Of a stretch of DNA of 64,000 bases, positions 12,226 to 24,876 are shown in pieces. The translations under genes were made by a program, and so were the position numbers. The notes beneath the pieces are model-generated. The model saw nothing but the letters and a program-made list of their open reading frames with translations. It had not been told where the DNA came from and ran no database searches. How positions within the stretch are numbered: the first letter of the stretch is position 1; every line of letters starts with the position of its first letter. Source of the stretch: Larimichthys crocea (lineage: Eukaryota; Chordata; Actinopteri; Sciaenidae); assembly GCF_000972845.2 (NCBI RefSeq), contig NC_040016.1:23641923-23705922 (forward strand). The letters run 5' to 3'.

Positions 12226-13313
12226 GTGTTAAGTTTTAGTGAAGTTGGCTAATTCCACTGCTGTCACACACTGTGATGATGTGGCATTTTCTTTCTTTTT
12301 TTTAATTAAAAAAAAAAGAACAATTAAATTACTTCTGCACAACAGATCGGAAGCTGATCCCAAAGTCTGGCACATTTCTGCCAGTGAACTCACAATACTC
12401 CCACATAACATGAGCGATTGCTCAGCAGTGGTTTTGATGAACCATGCAGCAAAAACATAAAATGCTCATGTACAGACTCTGTGTGCATTTAGATACAAGG
12501 AAGGAATTAGGAATTAGTAAAAGCACAGCCCCATCTGTCCAATACTGAAAAACCACTCCTTACAGTTTAATATCACATTACATAGTACAGTGTCCAAAAT
12601 GATCCAACAGTGAAATCAGCACCTCTAAAACATTCACGATGAACCTTCATGATGGTCCAACTACAGAGCTGTTTACTATCACTGTGTATGCACTAAATAA
12701 ACTGGAAACATATCAGAAGATACACAACATTAAAAAGACTCAGGCTGGGATCAGTTAAATGGTGTGACAGCTCTACTCAATATTTCAAAATGGAGAAAGT
12801 CATCAAGTCATATCAAAATTACAATGCAACTTTGAATTCAAAGACATAAATGGCTTCGTATGCTGTGATAATCTCAGCATTACTGTCATATTTCACAGTG
12901 CTGCTGCATGCTCGTGAGTAGAAAGCCAGCGGCTCAGCAACTAAAGAATACTAAAATAATCATTGGAACATTTTTACAAAACATCAGTGTCTCCAGTGTG
13001 CTCATTAGAGCACAAAAACAAAAAGAATTTACTAGAGAGACTCAGATAAATGCTCAATATGTACACAATGCTACACCATGAACACTCCATGAAATGAGAG
13101 CCACTGAACAAAGTAATGCTGCCGGCTAAGTTATTAGAGCAGCAGTGTGTGTGTGTGTGCAGCAGTCTGCACTGAAGGAAAGGATGTGAACACAACATCT
13201 AATGTTTATTCTATCTGTAATCAACTTTCTTACATCCCTTAAAATAAAAAAAAGAAGGAAAATCAATTACTCTCCTAATTTTATTGTCGGTACGCAGCAG
13301 TAAATACACTTAC
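12226..13313. other. No gene recognised
   Basis: Unremarkable DNA with short A/T runs near 12288-12320 and a short GT run near 13145-13160. Its right edge abuts the candidate exon's donor site, so it may be intronic. Confidence 0.5.
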
Positions 13314-13386
13314 CTTCAACCTTGCCGGCTTCCCACGGCCTTGCAGATGGATAATTATAGCGAGGATGGAGGAACGGATGGAGAGG
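13314..13386 (-). CDS. Candidate 73-nt internal coding exon (minus strand), gene unknown
   Basis: On the minus strand a strong acceptor (pyrimidine-rich 'tattccctctttcccccag') precedes the exon and a consensus donor, GAAG|GTAAGTG, follows it. The 73-nt block is open in two frames. One reads PLHPFLHPRYNYPSARPWEA then GKVE. The other reads LSIRSSILAIIIHLQGRGKP then ARLK. Only the third frame has a stop. The block is GC-richer than its surroundings. I do not recognise the protein. A length of 3n+1 means it must be spliced to other exons outside what I can identify. It could also be an untranslated exon or a chance splice pair. Confidence 0.45.
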
Positions 13387-13694
13387 CTGGGGGAAAGAGG
13401 GAATAGAAAAAACAAGACAGGTTTAATTACTGTAGGGTACAGACGACTAATAAGACTTCTCTGTCACATTGTGATCTAACATATGGGGGTCGTGAGCTAG
13501 AATGTTACGCTGACTGATTAAGGATAAGGCCCATGTGACAGCATCGCTCTGGCAGGAAGCTGCTTCACTATTGACAAAGGGAGCAGAGACGCTCGAAGAC
13601 AAGCCCCAACAGATACGTATGTTTCCCCACCTGTAGCTCTGCCTGTGGGTTAAATCATTTACATCCACCCGATGTAAAACATTTATATAATAAT

Positions 13695-13812
13695 ATGGTA
13701 AAAAGCAATGACATGTAACAAAGGGCCACAGACTGGAATGGAACCCTGCAGTAAAGACTCAGCTTTAGTACATGTGGTGCGGGCTTTACCAGGTGAGCTA
13801 CCTGAGCGCCCC
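13695..13812 (-). repeat. tRNA-derived SINE
   Basis: Read on the minus strand it begins 'ggggcgctcaggtagctcac' with an A box (TAGCTCACCTGG), then 'gcaccacatgtacta...', then a B-box-like 'gggttccattcc' and 'tggccctttgttacatgtca'. The order matches the common fish SINE with a tRNA head followed by the 'ttgctgcatgtc' body. The B box has lost the canonical GGTTCGA core. Confidence 0.75.
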
Positions 13813-16706
13813 AGGGACACATTTTCTTTCTGAGACAGTGAAAAGAGGCACTTATTTTTAGCCACTTTAGCAGTGTAGCTCTGGGGATGGCAATGTCAGT
13901 CTGTCATTATATTAGCCGGCCTGTCTTCTGGTTGGCTGGTTGACCACTTTGGTCCAGACTGAATCTGCATTGTGGAAACAGGGTCACCTTTTCCCATCAT
14001 CCATAGTTTGTTACATCACTTTGGGTGACTCCAGTTGCTGAAGGATGTAGGCTCAGTACCACTACTCTGCCAAAATTGGCACACTACGCAAGGAAGTACA
14101 TAGTGTACACAGTGTACTACGAAGAAGTGTACTAATGGAAGTATCTGAATAAAGACACTTTGTCTTAGGTCCAACATTTCCCTGCATGTCACATCTGTAC
14201 AGTCACTCACTGGTGTTATGTCCATAACATATGAATAAAGCATCTGCAGTGTATGAGATTTGCATGCCTAAATATCTTTATAAATGATGCAGATGAAATA
14301 TTAACTCTGATGTACCATGGTTTTTCTTTAATTCAGGTTACATCATTGTGTATTTTTCTTGTGTCGTGTATCTGCATGGCAGACACACTGGATATGTCTG
14401 AAGGTAAAAGCTCTCTCTCAGCTAACCCTGAGATGACAATGATTGTTCCTCATATTAAAAATGTAGCTGTGTGTACCACAGGTCACCAGGGAGGCAAAAC
14501 ATAATAATCTAACATTTACTTCAAGCCACAAAAGTGGAGACGAAAAGAAGAATAAAAAACACTAAGAGCTCAAAAAGTCAACTCAGTCAAACTCCCATTG
14601 CCTCTGTTTACATGTTTGATTTGTTCACACTGTTTAAAGTTTACACTTCAAAGTTTGCCACCACTGAGGAGATATCTTTATCTCACCTCCCTGTGGTTTG
14701 AAGCACTGTAGCAAGGATTCTGAAAACACTTATGGAAAACATAAATTACATTTTTTTTTTTTTTTAACTTTTTGATTTGTATAGAAAGCACTCCATGGAC
14801 CCTGCCTTATGAAGTCCTGACCTGACACACCAGGTTCCTGTCCTTCTAAGTGAAACAATGTCCTCCGGCTGCCCCTCGTATGGTTCCAGTCCTAAGTGAT
14901 CCCACAGTGCCTGTGGTTACTGGTGGTAACAGCAAGTTTGTTTTAAAGCAACATTGTGTAACTTTTCTATTATAATATAACAGTGTATATCATGTTGAAG
15001 CTACACTGACTTGTTATCAGGTGAATGTTATTTGTAGGCCTGTTGTGACACTTTGTCAGGTACGATGACCCGTGAGAACGTACACACCGCTTTACAGCAC
15101 ACACAGTATTTGACTGATTTTGGTAAAACTGGACCGGATGTCCTTCCTGATGGACAGTAAAGTAAACTGCTGCCAACTGTAGCTACTGTTGGCTAATGTT
15201 AGCTCAGTTTGTTAGCCAGGCTGTCTGGACTGTGAGCTTGTGAGCGTTATTGTTTGCACCACAGTTTGGACCAGCTGGAAGAAAAGGAGGTTTTTTAGGC
15301 GTGCATGTGGGGGGAATGCTGAAGGGGAGCGGAGCCGCTGCTGTGTCCGGAGCAGGGCCAGCAGGCAATGTAACTGGACTAAGCAGCCTCTATAGACATA
15401 ACGGCAGAGGTAAAGAGGCTGAAGAGAACACTGATGGAGGAAACTAAGAAAAGGGAAGATTGAGTAAGCAAGAAGCCACCAGACAACAACAACAATAACA
15501 AATACACATGTACAGCTTCCCATATTTACACTTATTGCACTCTGGTACTGGGGGCGCTGCATCAGCTAGAAACGAGAATGAATTAACTCTGGGTGTATTG
15601 ACCACTAGTGGTAGCAAACACACCAGGAACAGCTACTGTGTCAGCAGAAGAAGAACACCTGGTGACACAGCACAGGTAGGCCGTGTGGACAATTCAATTC
15701 ACCTCACACTGTTTTCGCAAAGATGGTGTAAATGTTTTGTTGAACATTATGTCAGTGGACAGCTGTGGACTTCCATGTGGACTGTATAAAAGCATGTGCA
15801 CTCTGCAAACACATTTCACACACGTACACATGAAAACATGACTGCAACATCCTGACGGCAAGAAGAGGAGCTGCTTTGTTATGCTGTGTTTGGCTGAACA
15901 ACATGAAAAGTCTGAAAAAGGAAAACTGTGTCTGTGACTGTTTAACGAGGACGATGGTGAATACGGTACACGTGGTTCACACACCAAGCTCCAGTTTGCT
16001 TTTCTGGGACATGTGCATGTCTGTACGGATCAACATTTTTCAAAACAAAGTTACTTGTCCCTCACAAACTAAATCAGGCACCTCAGCCTTTCCACTACAC
16101 TGTACTACTGTCAACCAACTTGCAGACTGTTTGCTGTCCTCCCCAGTGATGGAACAAGCTCTGCATTAACATTAGGACAGCGGAAAGTCTGCACAGCTTC
16201 CATCACAGACTGAAAGCTTGTGTGTTCAGAGTGCACAAAGAACACATCTTTCTTTGCCTCTCATTGCTAGAAATGTAGTACTTGAAGCACGTCAGCATAT
16301 TTGATGAAGTTTAATGTAGTTTTGTGATCATTACATTTGTTTGGTTCTATCAAAATGCCTGAATGTGCTTACTGTCCATCTCTTTGGATAAAAACATTAA
16401 ATATATATGAATGTGATATGATTATCACAAGATACACAGTGTAACATAGTGGAATAACTAGTTGTTAAGACTTCAGAGCTCACATTGTGTGTTGGAACAC
16501 ATTTTGGGTCATTATTTTTTTTTTTAAAGTTTGAAGAAATCCCAGCAAGTAAAATCCTCAACCAGCAGCGGTCAAAGTGAGCTTAAAATCCATTCATTTC
16601 ATTCATTTTAATTGGTATGCGAATGCAGCTTTCTCAGCAGGATGCAGCTTTATCTGTGAGAGGCAGAGAACACAGATGGCCTGACTATTAAAAAGCTGAT
16701 CATAAT
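13813..16706. other. No gene recognised; a moderately GC-rich stretch at about 15240-15670
   Basis: Between 15240 and 15670 the DNA is GC-richer than its surroundings ('gggagcggagccgctgctgt', 'tggtactgggggcgctgcat'). It reads like part of an interspersed repeat, but I see no terminal repeats. A poly-T run lies at 14749-14766. A splice-like pair at about 14336 and 14406 on the plus strand is too weak to call an exon. Confidence 0.45.
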
Positions 16707-17551
16707 TAGAGATGCCAAACTCGGATCCTTTTAGGGATTTGAGTCTTTCTGAGTCAATCACTAAACCGGATCTTACGAGTCATTTGAGTCAGTATAAGCA
16801 TATAAATTCTACCAGTGAAACACAAGACTCACTGTGTTGGACTACAAACATGCTAAATAAATTCAAATTTGAGAGCTATATATGAGGCATTTGGAAATTT
16901 TGATGCAGGAAATACAACTTTGCATTTTTGTCTTATTAAAAAAATCTCTAACATTAAGTATGAGGTTGTAAATAGTTCATAATGTTTTTATTTAGCTGCA
17001 TTATATTCAACTGACACAAATACAGTATTATATTCTCATAACTCACAGTCAGCATCACTCATTCAACTGTAAATACAGTAAATGACATAATAGAAACATG
17101 GCAAATAACTCCATAATTATTGGTGACAGATTATACTAACACATAATGCTGCAAATAAAATGCTCCTCTCACAGTGTTTAGGCTATATTATCCTAGCCTC
17201 TAAAGTTTATTACCACTTAATTGTGTTAAATCAGGTGCAGCGAATAAGGCCATTATTAATGATGACATATAATGTTGCAGTTAAAATGACATTAATTACG
17301 TTACGTCCCTCTTACATTGTTTTTAGCCTATGAGCTATGTGTTTGTGTTTTAAATAAAGTTTCTATCATCTTGTTCATTGCTGTATTTATCTTCTTACAT
17401 TTGACTGGAGGAAGTCTTTTTGACGACACAACTCCGTGAAGTCCATCCGAGTCTGAATCTGCCTTGTGAATGGAGACTATGACTCATGAATCCTGAGTCC
17501 GTTGGAGATCCAGGTTAATGATCCGGATGAATCGCGATTCATTCACCACTA
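16707..17551. mobile_element. Possible decayed hAT-type element
   Basis: The left edge reads 'tagagatgcc' and is followed by 'ggatcctttt...gagtc'. The right edge, on the other strand, reads 'tagtggtgaatgaatcgcga' with 'ggatcatt' inside. Both ends hold repeated GGATC/GAGTC words typical of hAT subterminal zones. The flanking 8-mers (atcataat, acactcat) match at only 4 of 8 positions, so there is no preserved target duplication and the call is weak. Confidence 0.3.
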
Positions 17552-17929
17552 ACACTCATACGATAGACAGTCATGGGATATGATTGATATAAGATGGACT
17601 TTGAGTTACAAATATATTTTATTTGTATAGAATCACTGTGAGATCATGAATTCTCCAAGCACACAGCATGTTGGGTTGAATGGTAAATAAATTCACCTGT
17701 CCTCTGATTGATTTCCAACAGACAAGCTGCTACGAGCGTGTTCGCTGCCCTCTGGTTGATATTTGTGTCAGAAGTCTGGAACATGTAAGATTAAAAAGGA
17801 ATGGTTGTTACAACAGTAACCACAGTGTCATCATCTTAACCAGGATGGATTCTTAAAGATTAGAACATTTACAAACCAAATCAAATGTTTAAGAACTTAA
17901 AAACCTTCATGAATAAAGTTGACTTGACA

Positions 17930-18300
17930 TCTTATCGTCTCTTTGACCAAACCCCTTGAGCATCTCTTTAGCCTCTTTTCCTTGGCTCCATGTCGTGCTG
18001 TTAGAGGACGGTGCTGGATTGGAATGGGACAGGAAAAGCCCATTTATCACAACATCAGCTGCCCAGCAGGCAGGGAGGCAAGCTGGCAGTGCCACTGATG
18101 GACTGGCAAAGGCCTCATATTACTGCAGCCCCCGGTCTCCCCATAGCCTCACTGATGAGCCCCTTGCCTGCCATCAGACCCTGCATTCCCTTTCCATTTC
18201 TCAGAGACTCCCAGGGGTGACAGGGAGGTGTTGGGTGGCTGATGGCAAGAGTAATTAAAAGGGCTGATTAGAGTGATGGAAATAGGACACCCAGGGAGAA
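17930..18300. other. GC-richer block, possible conserved non-coding element
   Basis: This block stands out from AT-rich surroundings. It contains homeodomain-type TAATTA with flanking 'gagtaattaaaagggctgat' and has no transposon ends. Several overlapping open frames on both strands lack any domain. Conservation cannot be judged from one sequence. Confidence 0.25.
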
Positions 18301-18639
18301 AACAAGAATCTCTCTCAAAACTGAGAGGGGGAAGAAGAAAAAGAAGAGCGAGGCAGAAAATACAGCACAGATATTGTGGCAGATCGGTCCTCAAGTTAAC
18401 AGAAGATTTTTTTTGTCCTCAGTCACTTCAATTGGGGCAGAATCTCAGGGGAGTCACCGTCACACAAGTCCCAGAAACACTGTACAGAGCCAAGATGTAC
18501 GACACTGAGAGCTTTTCAAGGTAAAGCCAAGAACAAGACTGTTAGGCCTACTTCTCCCTGTCACACAGAACCTCATGAGATACATCTCTATTTTCATATG
18601 ATTCCATTATTCATACTTTGAACAGTCAAAGACACATCC

Positions 18640-20942
18640 AATCAACATAAACAAATATCTGTCCAATAAGATTTACTTAAAAAATATATTGTAAGTATTT
18701 GGACGCAAATTATTTAAGTAAATTGTAATACTGCAATATCAAGCAACACTCATTTGCCATCATCAAGTAAAATTTATTTACCATAAAACATAACAGTTGT
18801 GAAGATATTAAGTAACATTTGCTTAATTACATCCAAGTTTTAAGTTACATTTATTTAATCAAATTAAGTAAAGTCTACTTGTTTTTCATAGAAACATCAT
18901 TTTCCTCAAAATTTTAAGTACATTTTATATATCTGTAGTATTTGCTGTACTACTGTAATTTAGTAGATTTTAATTATTTTCTTGTGCTTGGCATATTAAT
19001 TTACTTGGTTGCATTACGTTACATTACTCAATAAAATTAGGTAATCATTGCCAGTTTTCTTTTTCTTTTGATAAATGTTACTCAATAAATTTAACCAATA
19101 CTCTATGCATTTAATATCTATCTATCACATATTACACAACTAAATTACAATGCAATTAAAGTGTTTATTTTTTATTTTAAACAGTTCAACAAACAAGTAC
19201 CATTAAGGTAAATCCACTACTATTGTGGATTGATTTGCCCAAACTTTTATGGGGCAGCCATAAATTTACCATTGGCATGACTGACATAAAAAGAACAAAC
19301 AGACAGTATTACACAGTATACACTACAACCAATATACACTATTGTGCCAAAATATTAGAAACACTGTCAACACTGTCACTGTAAATAGCATTAGATTGTG
19401 CAGGTGTTCCAATACTTTTGTACATACAGTACATATCTAGAATAGTGCTTTTCAAATATGCAGTGAAAACCGAATTTCAACATACGTTACAGAAATCTTT
19501 TACTCAAATATTCAAAAACGTTTAACACACAAACAGGCTCAAAAAAACTTCTTTGAGAGGGTCAGGATAGAAACAGCCTCTTAAGCTTGTATGTATACCT
19601 CTATTTAAATGAAAAAAAAATCTGCAGATACTGCATCAGAATCTGTACTAACAGTAAATTAAAGATGTATCTCCAGCAAAAGGTACTATATTTAAACTAA
19701 GACCAAGTATATTTTTTAAGAAAAATATCCAAGTTTGCATCATGCTACTGAAAGGTTGGTATTACTGGTAAAGAACAAATACACAGTATTACACATTATA
19801 CACCACATCCAGCATAGATCTGGTAACATAGTCACTTCTCAAATATGCCATTAAAATCTTACAAACCTACACTCTGAAACAGTTTCAACATTTAAACCAG
19901 TCCTCTTGACTAGTGCACTTTTAAGAATGCAATTAAAACATTAATGAAATAAAATCAACAGAATCAATTAAAAATGACCAGCTTAAGGTGTCTAACATCG
20001 ACTGGATCCTCATCAGCACCATGGATGGCATGGAGTATTTTGAGGATGTGGTTACTGACATCACTCCAGCTGTCCTCCTGCATACAACGTACAACAGAAA
20101 AGAAGAATGTTATTGAGAAACAAATAATAGAATTCATGAATCATTCAAAGTGACTTCATTATCAGGGAAGAATGAATACAAGAATATCTCTGATCCGTTG
20201 TTTGCTTTCCTCTCAACTTGGACATTAGATTAACTTGTGTCAATAAATGTATTTTTGAATGATTAAAATCATGTTCATAGCAGTCTTTAAAAAGTTCCTC
20301 TTTCTCGGTCCGCACATCCTGAAGTTGCTGTGGGCTACACAACGCACGGCACAGCCATGCTACTAGCCGTGCTAACTCTCTTCTTGTCAAAGAAAGTGTG
20401 TTTGTATGAAGCAGCTGGTCTCTCAGAGACTCAGAGGCCTCTGTCTCTGTCAGTAAACGCGTGTGTACGTTAGTGCGGCCCTCCACTTACTAATGTAGCG
20501 TTATGCTGACTTTAAATGAACTTATGAACAGTAACATATCGTGCGTCAAACTATCACAGTACATGCGGACCTATATGTTATCACAACTTTAGAACGGTAC
20601 CAGCTTACCTGCAGATGACTGTTGTACGTGCTACACCTTGCTCTGTGACCCTGTAGTGTCCGGAGGAGCAGCGCCAGTCCTGTTGTGTTTCAAAGCGCTA
20701 CACTTTCAGAGTAAAGTGTATGTAGTATTTCTAGGTTCAGGTACATACAACTATTATTCATTTAAATAGTATGAGGAAAACAAAACTCTTCCCCTATAGT
20801 TCATGTATTACGTTAATACAATGTTTAATTTTACACTTTACATTAACACTCTAGTTCTCACTGAATCCTAAAAATACAAAGTAGAAATTATGACAGTTAC
20901 TCTAATAGAGTTTACTACACCAACAAGTCAGTTTTTTCAGTG
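18640..20942 (-). mobile_element. Probable non-autonomous CACTA-like (EnSpm-type) element
   Basis: The right end, read on the minus strand, is CACTGAAAAAACTGACTTGT, a CACT-type terminus. The left part (18640-19070) is crowded with TTAAGT/ACTTAA words like the subterminal zone of the CACTA element at 52950-53316. The left terminus itself is not clear. Inside, on the minus strand at about 20095-19985, a 38-codon frame reads MQEDSWSDVSNHILKILHAI and so on, which looks like a protein remnant I cannot place. A GC-richer, promoter-like zone lies at about 20300-20720. Confidence 0.45.
19330..19440. repeat. Tc1/MITE-like scrap
   Basis: 'attgtgccaaaatattagaa' and 'gtgcaggtgttccaatactt' resemble the two ends of a common fish Tc1-type MITE. 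No duplication is preserved. Confidence 0.35.
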
Positions 20943-23900
20943 TACAGCATTATAGAAAGAGACAATTCACCCAAGTAAAGACTGACTCAAGTTACACTTG
21001 GGTGCTGTACTTAAGGTTGAAATGCTTATTGAATGCTCAAATTTTAAGTGATTTATTTATCAATATTAATGGGGGCTACATATGATAAAATTGGTTGTGA
21101 AGGGCACACCTTCAGGGTTACAAGAAAGTTTCAACAATTAAGCCTCAATTGCTTGAGTAAAGACCAGAGGTTGAGAAAAGTTTGAAAACCTACAATGCCA
21201 GGAGAGCTGAGTAAACTATCTACTGATAAAGTGTGATCCACAACAGACGAGCAGATGAAACTTAAATGGAGGTTTCTTAATGATCCATGTAAACACAATA
21301 TCCTGAATCTGATCAAAAGTAGGATAAGACACAAAAGCATGTGTGTGTAAACATGTGCACAATTTATAATTTACTTTCAGTTCAACTTTAGCTTTTGCTT
21401 TTATTAAAATGTCAATGGCCCATTAATACGCAGACATCAAAGCATCCTCAAATTGATTTAATCTATTCAAATCTGCAAAGGTCAGCAAATGTCTGCTTGT
21501 ACTTCAGCAGACTGAAACTAGTTCTGAGGACAGCATACCCACACAGGGTCAGTGCTGAAATAACCTCAATTAAATGAAGTCCAACGCACACAACCACCAA
21601 CGCCTCCGGAACGCAGCAGCACCCATAACATCTTCAATTTACAACATCTTGCATCACTTTTAGTTAATAGCACATTTGATATAGACTTCACATGGTTTCA
21701 TTTTTGTAAAGATATGACTCTGGGTGCTTGACATCTAAAAATAACAGTAGTAGTAATTCATTATTTATTTGGTATTTATTATTGTAATAAATCAGAAAGC
21801 ATGTTATCTTTGGCTTTAAAAAAAATAAAGCAAGAAAAACATGCCGACAAAATTATGGTAGAGCGATACTATGTACTCTTCAAGAGCACACAAATATCAG
21901 AATTTCCATTTGACTGGATGGAATATACATATATAAATACATGCAGCTCATGCAACAGCTCACTGGTAAGTGAAATCTGAACAGGAATAAAATATCTACA
22001 TGATTTCTGTTGGGAGTTGCGTATTAGGTAATGTATATTTAACATTCACATATTGATTTTTTTTTTAAACAATGAACATGATCACTCTCTAATTTCAACC
22101 AAGAAGTACCCAAATCTTAACCGCCAGGGTGACAGATCAGAAATAATTTTCATGGATCATTTTTGTGATGAGCATGTGCATTTGGGAAGGCAATAACAAA
22201 CAGTACCATCCTGCTGAAAGGAACAGTGGATCAGAAAATTTACCAACCTGTTTTGTCATTAGATTGAAGTAATTGTTAGACTCAACATCAGACTGATTGA
22301 CATGCCAATTCTGTCTATCTTCATCACCTCTATAATTATGAATAGTGTGGGTAGTATGGAGTGGAGGACCTTCTGTATTTTCTTAAACAATGGTCGTGTT
22401 GGGAAGGCTCAGAAGCACCAAGAATTCAAAATTGTCTGATTGTGGCTGACACTTTGGGGTCAGTTGAATGAGCTAGGAGTCCGATTAGAAAATTGCTCTT
22501 AAGTTCCTAAACATTTTGACATGCATGACTGATGCACAAAGATGTGGCAGTGAAGCTCTTGGATATGCTCCAGCATAACTCCACCAAAGACAGCATGGTT
22601 CTGGACGCAGAGTGACCTTGATCACCGTTTCTCGCTAATGAGTGATGGACTGTCAGAGTGGAAATTTCCATGGCCGATGGCAAGTAGACTGTTCTGACTA
22701 AGATTACATTATTCTGTAACAAACTATCGTCAAGTGTCATTGTAACAGCAGTTCAACTAATTACTTCAGCACCCGGAGCATTAACAAGACACAGGCATTA
22801 AATAGTCAATAACTGATCTTTTGTTCCTTTCAACATTAAATGACCATAATATTATATGTCAGTAAGGCATAAGCCCATTTAAGAAACACTCCCTGATTTT
22901 GTTGAAGTACAAAATACCATCTCCACCTCCCCCAAATTCCTCCCAGGTCATTCAAAAACCTGCACAAAATGTAATAGGTTGATGAGGGTAGCTTACGACC
23001 AAAGGCACTTGTGTGCAGCAACGTTGCTAAAAAGAGGGATTCAATATTTTCTAAGTAGAGAGCAAAAATGTTGAACTTAATGGCATAGATACTTTATCAC
23101 TGCATTGAGTGCCAACTTTGATGATTTTTCAATGTGCAACTAATGAGACAGAAGCTATCTGCAACATAACTTTCAGCAACTTGTGTTTTAAACAAAAAAA
23201 ACTGGTGCACCCAAACCTTTGACCATTCTTACCCATCTTTGTTTCCAAAATAAACTATTGTGTCAAAGAACTTAATTTTTTTTTTCCTCACCTTGGGTGT
23301 GACCTTGGGTGAGTACACTGTAACATCGCTGTTGGATGTGGTTATTGCTGCAACAGAGCCACACCCAGGTCATGACACAGTGATGCCCAAGTTGGCAACA
23401 GTCTCAGTGAATAAAACGCTGCTTTCCATCTGAAAGTAAGTAACTCAGAACTTTATTCAGATTAGTTTCATCTTACAGACTTCCCGGCTCCTTTCTGCTA
23501 CCTGGTGCACAATGGCATTGCAGACCTGCTATGCTTAGACTCTGTGCCATACCTGTACATCACATTGAACATAGCTTATCTGATCATTTTCAGTGTGTCT
23601 AGATGATCTTCAGGCGGTCTGTCAGTTACATTTTGATGTTTTGTTTTCTATAAAAGTAAACTCTGTCTCCCAGTGGAGAGGAAACTCCGGGTCAAAAGTG
23701 GGTCAAAAACACCAGAATCATCATCTAGGACCCATTTGAATTATTTAAATATGAACAGAGACCATGTGGTTATGCCATGTTTGTCATCGTTCTTTACAGT
23801 GAACTCAAAGCAAAGGGCATATCAATATGAGGATACAAAATATCATGGCATTTATCAGGATAAGTTATTCTGAGCCAAATTGACTGACTGGCTTCATCCT

Positions 23901-24876
23901 TATCCTCCTTATTTGTAAAAAAAAAACGTCAAAAAGCTATGCTAGTACCTCTGGTATGTGCTAACAGAAATAAACATTAACAAAGCTCCAGTATGGATAT
24001 GTAACCAGTTGTTGGGGAACTTGCTGAAGATGAGCAATGTACATCATCAAAATCAGTTAGCAAGCACTGGCTGTACTGTACAGTACTTACTATTAATCAT
24101 AATTCTCTTTCAACTTGGACATTTGAGAATTAAAAAAGAAAAACGTTGACTGCAATCACATCATCACAGTGCAATGAGCATGTATCATTTTTCATGAGTT
24201 TAAATCTGCGTAAGACACCATTGCATGCCAGTCTAGGCTTGAATAAAATGGAAACCATACATTGATGTATATTGGTTAAGATTTAATGGAGACATTAAGT
24301 TTCCAGATCAAATGAATGAAGACAAATTCAGAACCCCAGATGTAATCCCCAATTAGCATATTACTCTAATTAAAATTAGTCGCATTTTATTTTTTATATG
24401 TGATCAAGAAAAATGTAATGAATACATTTTAATAAATGCAGTTTGACAGGCTCAGTTGCATTCATGGCCTCTAGTTATGGAATCCTGATGTTACATGCAG
24501 AAATGTGACATTTACTGCAGCTAATATTTGCTGTCTTTGTTCAGTGTAGCGTGTACAGATCCACCAGCTGGGAGAGATAATGCTCAAACACCATAACACA
24601 TAAAACTAACGGAAGATGTGTGTGTTTTTTTGTTTTTTTATTCGTTTTGTTTTTTGTTTTTTTTTAAATGAAGATAAATGTCAAACTGTATTCTGTCCAT
24701 GAAATGACATGAAAAAAGACCAATAGGGATAGATTTGTCCCTAATTTGCTGTATGAGTTAGGATTGTTCAATCAAATGTGGTAACCTATTCAATGGCCTA
24801 TATTCCTCCCCCTTATAACACTCTTAAAGGAACAGTATTTTCTATCTTATCCAGTGTGAGGGTTAGACAATCACAG
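20943..24876. other. No gene recognised
   Basis: AT-rich DNA with A/T homopolymers (about 22058, 23278, 24626-24665). No domains, terminal repeats or RNA genes were found. Confidence 0.5.

Noticed and set aside
14253..14504. 83-codon frame with an acceptor-like site (14336) and a donor-like GTAAAA (14406)
   Set aside because: The splice sites are weak, there is no domain, and no partner exon was found.
18273..18524. 83-codon basic frame followed by a GTAAAG donor
   Set aside because: No domain, low-complexity Lys/Arg stretch, and the other strand is also open.
20145..20486. 113-codon minus-strand frame
   Set aside because: It begins inside the probable CACTA-like element and shows no family motif; not enough to call a gene.
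22507..22740. 77-codon minus-strand frame, first suspected as a transposase piece
   Set aside because: No motif of Tc1, hAT or LINE proteins could be aligned by eye.
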